A stretch of 23,393 bases of DNA, from the NCBI GenBank assembly GCA_905215575.1, contig CAJMQV010000016.1, positions 1 to 23,393 of the forward strand, in the 5' to 3' direction. Of this stretch, positions 22,382 to 23,393 are shown piece after piece (position 1 is the first letter of the stretch; each line of letters starts with the position of its first letter). The notes beneath the pieces are model-generated. The model was not told the origin of the DNA. It made no database searches and saw only the letters and a list, made by a program, of their open reading frames with translations. This DNA comes from an uncultured bacterium. Lineage in GTDB: Bacteria; Bacteroidota; Bacteroidia; Bacteroidales; Bacteroidaceae. A program made the translations under genes and the position numbers.

Positions 22382-23206
22382 ATGAGAATCATACAATCTA
22401 TTTTTCTGCTTTCATTGATAGTGATGATGGCAGGATGCAGTAACCAGAAAAAGAATATGGAAAAGGAAACAATTGTCTGTTTTGAGACCTCGATGGGGGA
22501 CATTCGTGTCAAACTGTATAACGATACGCCCAAGCATCGGGACAATTTTATCAAGTTAGTGAAAGAGGGAATATACGACAATATCCTGTTTCACCGGGTG
22601 ATCCGTAACTTTATGATCCAGACCGGAGATCCGGGACTGAAACCTGCCGGTATGCCTTTGGCTGTCGATACCAACCAGTATCAGTATACCATTCCTGCTG
22701 AGATTGTCTATCCCAAGCACTTCCATAAGAAAGGCGCCTTAGCTGCAGCCCGCATGGGCGACGATGTGAATCCGGAGCGTGAATCCAGCGGTACACAATT
22801 CTATATCGTAACTGGACATACTTATGATGGTGCCCAACTGATGGAGTTGCATCAGGCCATTTATCAGAGCAAGGTGGACGAGTGTTACGATACACTCTCC
22901 CGCAGTCGGATGAAGGAACTCTTCCTGTTGCGTCGCTCTGATCAGGAAAAATATCAGGCACTCAAGGATTCGCTGATGCATCAGGCCGAAACGATGGTGG
23001 CTCAGAATCCTCCGGCCTATTTCAATGAAACCCAAAAGGCAGTCTATGCTTCAGAAGGAGGCGCTCCGCATTTGGATGGTGAATACACCGTATTCGGTGA
23101 AGTCATTGAAGGTATTCAGGTGGCTGAAGCCATTGAGAAAGTGAAAACCCGAAAAGACCGTCCGGTGGAAGAGGTATTTATAAAGAAAGCTTATGTAGAG
23201 GAATAA
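22382..23206 (+). CDS. Lipoprotein cyclophilin-type peptidyl-prolyl isomerase
   Basis: A 274-residue lipoprotein that would catalyse proline cis-trans isomerisation in the periplasm, helping envelope proteins fold. The lipobox is MMAG|C (Cys 19). The cyclophilin core begins at ETSMGDIRVKLYN (35-47), with catalytic FHRVIRNFMIQTGDP (70-84), AAARMGDD (121-128) and SGTQFYIVTG (136-145). It then breaks off and resumes at GGAPHLDGEYTVFGEVIEG (226-244). The roughly 80 residues between are charged and probably helical, and are not part of a standard cyclophilin. His 230 stands where human CypA has the cyclosporin-binding Trp. The frame extends upstream to 22274, but the signal peptide sets the start at 22382. 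It is divergent from tamB-tamL. Confidence 0.9.
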   Translation: MRIIQSIFLLSLIVMMAGCSNQKKNMEKETIVCFETSMGDIRVKLYNDTPKHRDNFIKLVKEGIYDNILFHRVIRNFMIQTGDPGLKPAGMPLAVDTNQYQYTIPAEIVYPKHFHKKGALAAARMGDDVNPERESSGTQFYIVTGHTYDGAQLMELHQAIYQSKVDECYDTLSRSRMKELFLLRRSDQEKYQALKDSLMHQAETMVAQNPPAYFNETQKAVYASEGGAPHLDGEYTVFGEVIEGIQVAEAIEKVKTRKDRPVEEVFIKKAYVEE

Positions 23207-23216
23207 GTCTTTAACG

Positions 23217-23266
23217 AAAGAAGCTGTGTATCTATGTTTTGATAACAATTGATACACAGCTTCTTT
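23217..23266 (+). terminator. Terminator between the cyclophilin and alanine racemase genes
   Basis: A perfect 16-bp stem AAAGAAGCTGTGTATC / GATACACAGCTTCTTT with an 18-nt loop, followed by ATTTTAATTTTG. Convergent genes on both sides suggest it is used from both strands. Confidence 0.88.
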
Positions 23267-23302
23267 ATTTTAATTTTGTTGTACTACACTATATGAGTGG
23301 TT

Positions 23303-23393
23303 TTACCCCTGGAAGTAAACCCGTTTCACACGAGTGCTGATTCCGGTAAGAATCTCGTATGGGATGGTTCCTAACAGATCACTCAATACGGTT
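23303..23393 (-). CDS. alr: Alanine racemase C-terminus (partial, cut by window end)
   Basis: Only the last 29 complete codons and the stop lie in the window. Read on the minus strand, they give a peptide containing IPYEILTGISTRVKRVYFQG before a TAA stop. The pattern PYEhLT.IS.RV.R.Y is the well-known C-terminus of PLP-dependent alanine racemase, which makes D-alanine for cell-wall peptidoglycan. In Bacteroides this domain is usually the C-terminal half of a MurF-alanine racemase fusion; whether that holds here lies outside the window. Confidence 0.85.
   Translation of the reverse strand, partial: TVLSDLLGTIPYEILTGISTRVKRVYFQG

Noticed and set aside
1..23393. Insertion sequences, integrases, phage genes, toxin-antitoxin pairs, tRNA or attachment sites
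   Set aside because: None were seen on either strand; all long frames fit housekeeping, transport or envelope families, and no target-site duplications or terminal inverted repeats were found around them.

Overview
This window looks like the chromosome of a gut-type Bacteroidales bacterium (Bacteroides, Phocaeicola or a close relative). The main reasons are the promoters, which carry the Bacteroidetes -7 box TAnnTTTG and sometimes a -33 TTTG. Most start codons also lack a Shine-Dalgarno sequence. The gene families agree: a TonB-dependent thiamine receptor with PnuT, lipoprotein TamL beside TamB, a PorT-like small barrel, a porin O/P-type protein, an EFR1-type flavodoxin-ferredoxin, and the C-terminus of a Bacteroides-like alanine racemase. 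I see no mobile element, CRISPR array, tRNA or rRNA. Gene order and composition look like ordinary core or semi-core chromosome.

Region 1 (about 55-3690, minus strand) is a thiamine salvage operon. A TPP riboswitch leads into an outer-membrane TonB-dependent receptor, then a PnuC-family inner-membrane transporter (PnuT type), then thiamine pyrophosphokinase. Together they carry thiamine across both membranes and trap it as TPP, which feeds back on the riboswitch. Region 2 (3854-6125, plus) holds a small outer-membrane barrel, a flavodoxin/2x[4Fe-4S] protein and an HD-domain hydrolase. It ends in an unusual array of three small hairpins with a 22-bp period, followed by a strong bidirectional terminator.

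Region 3 (6173-11408) is a transporter cluster: a SulP/STAS anion transporter (minus), then divergently a POT-family transporter with an altered proton-coupling motif and an NhaC Na+/H+ antiporter. Region 4 (11428-13757) has a nitroreductase (minus) divergent from an Fe-type superoxide dismutase and a closely following membrane acyltransferase. Region 5 (13775-22300, minus) has tamB followed directly by tamL, a terminator, and then a porin whose promoter is built into that terminator. Region 6 (22311-23393) has a lipoprotein cyclophilin with a large insertion, divergent from tamB. It ends with the tail of alanine racemase on the minus strand, cut by the window edge.

Nothing here is clearly a new multi-gene system. 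The observations I think most deserve checking are the 22-bp-period hairpin array, the promoter nested in the tamL terminator, the NxxER variant of the POT motif, and the split cyclophilin. All motif calls were made by reading the sequence; no database search or folding program was run.
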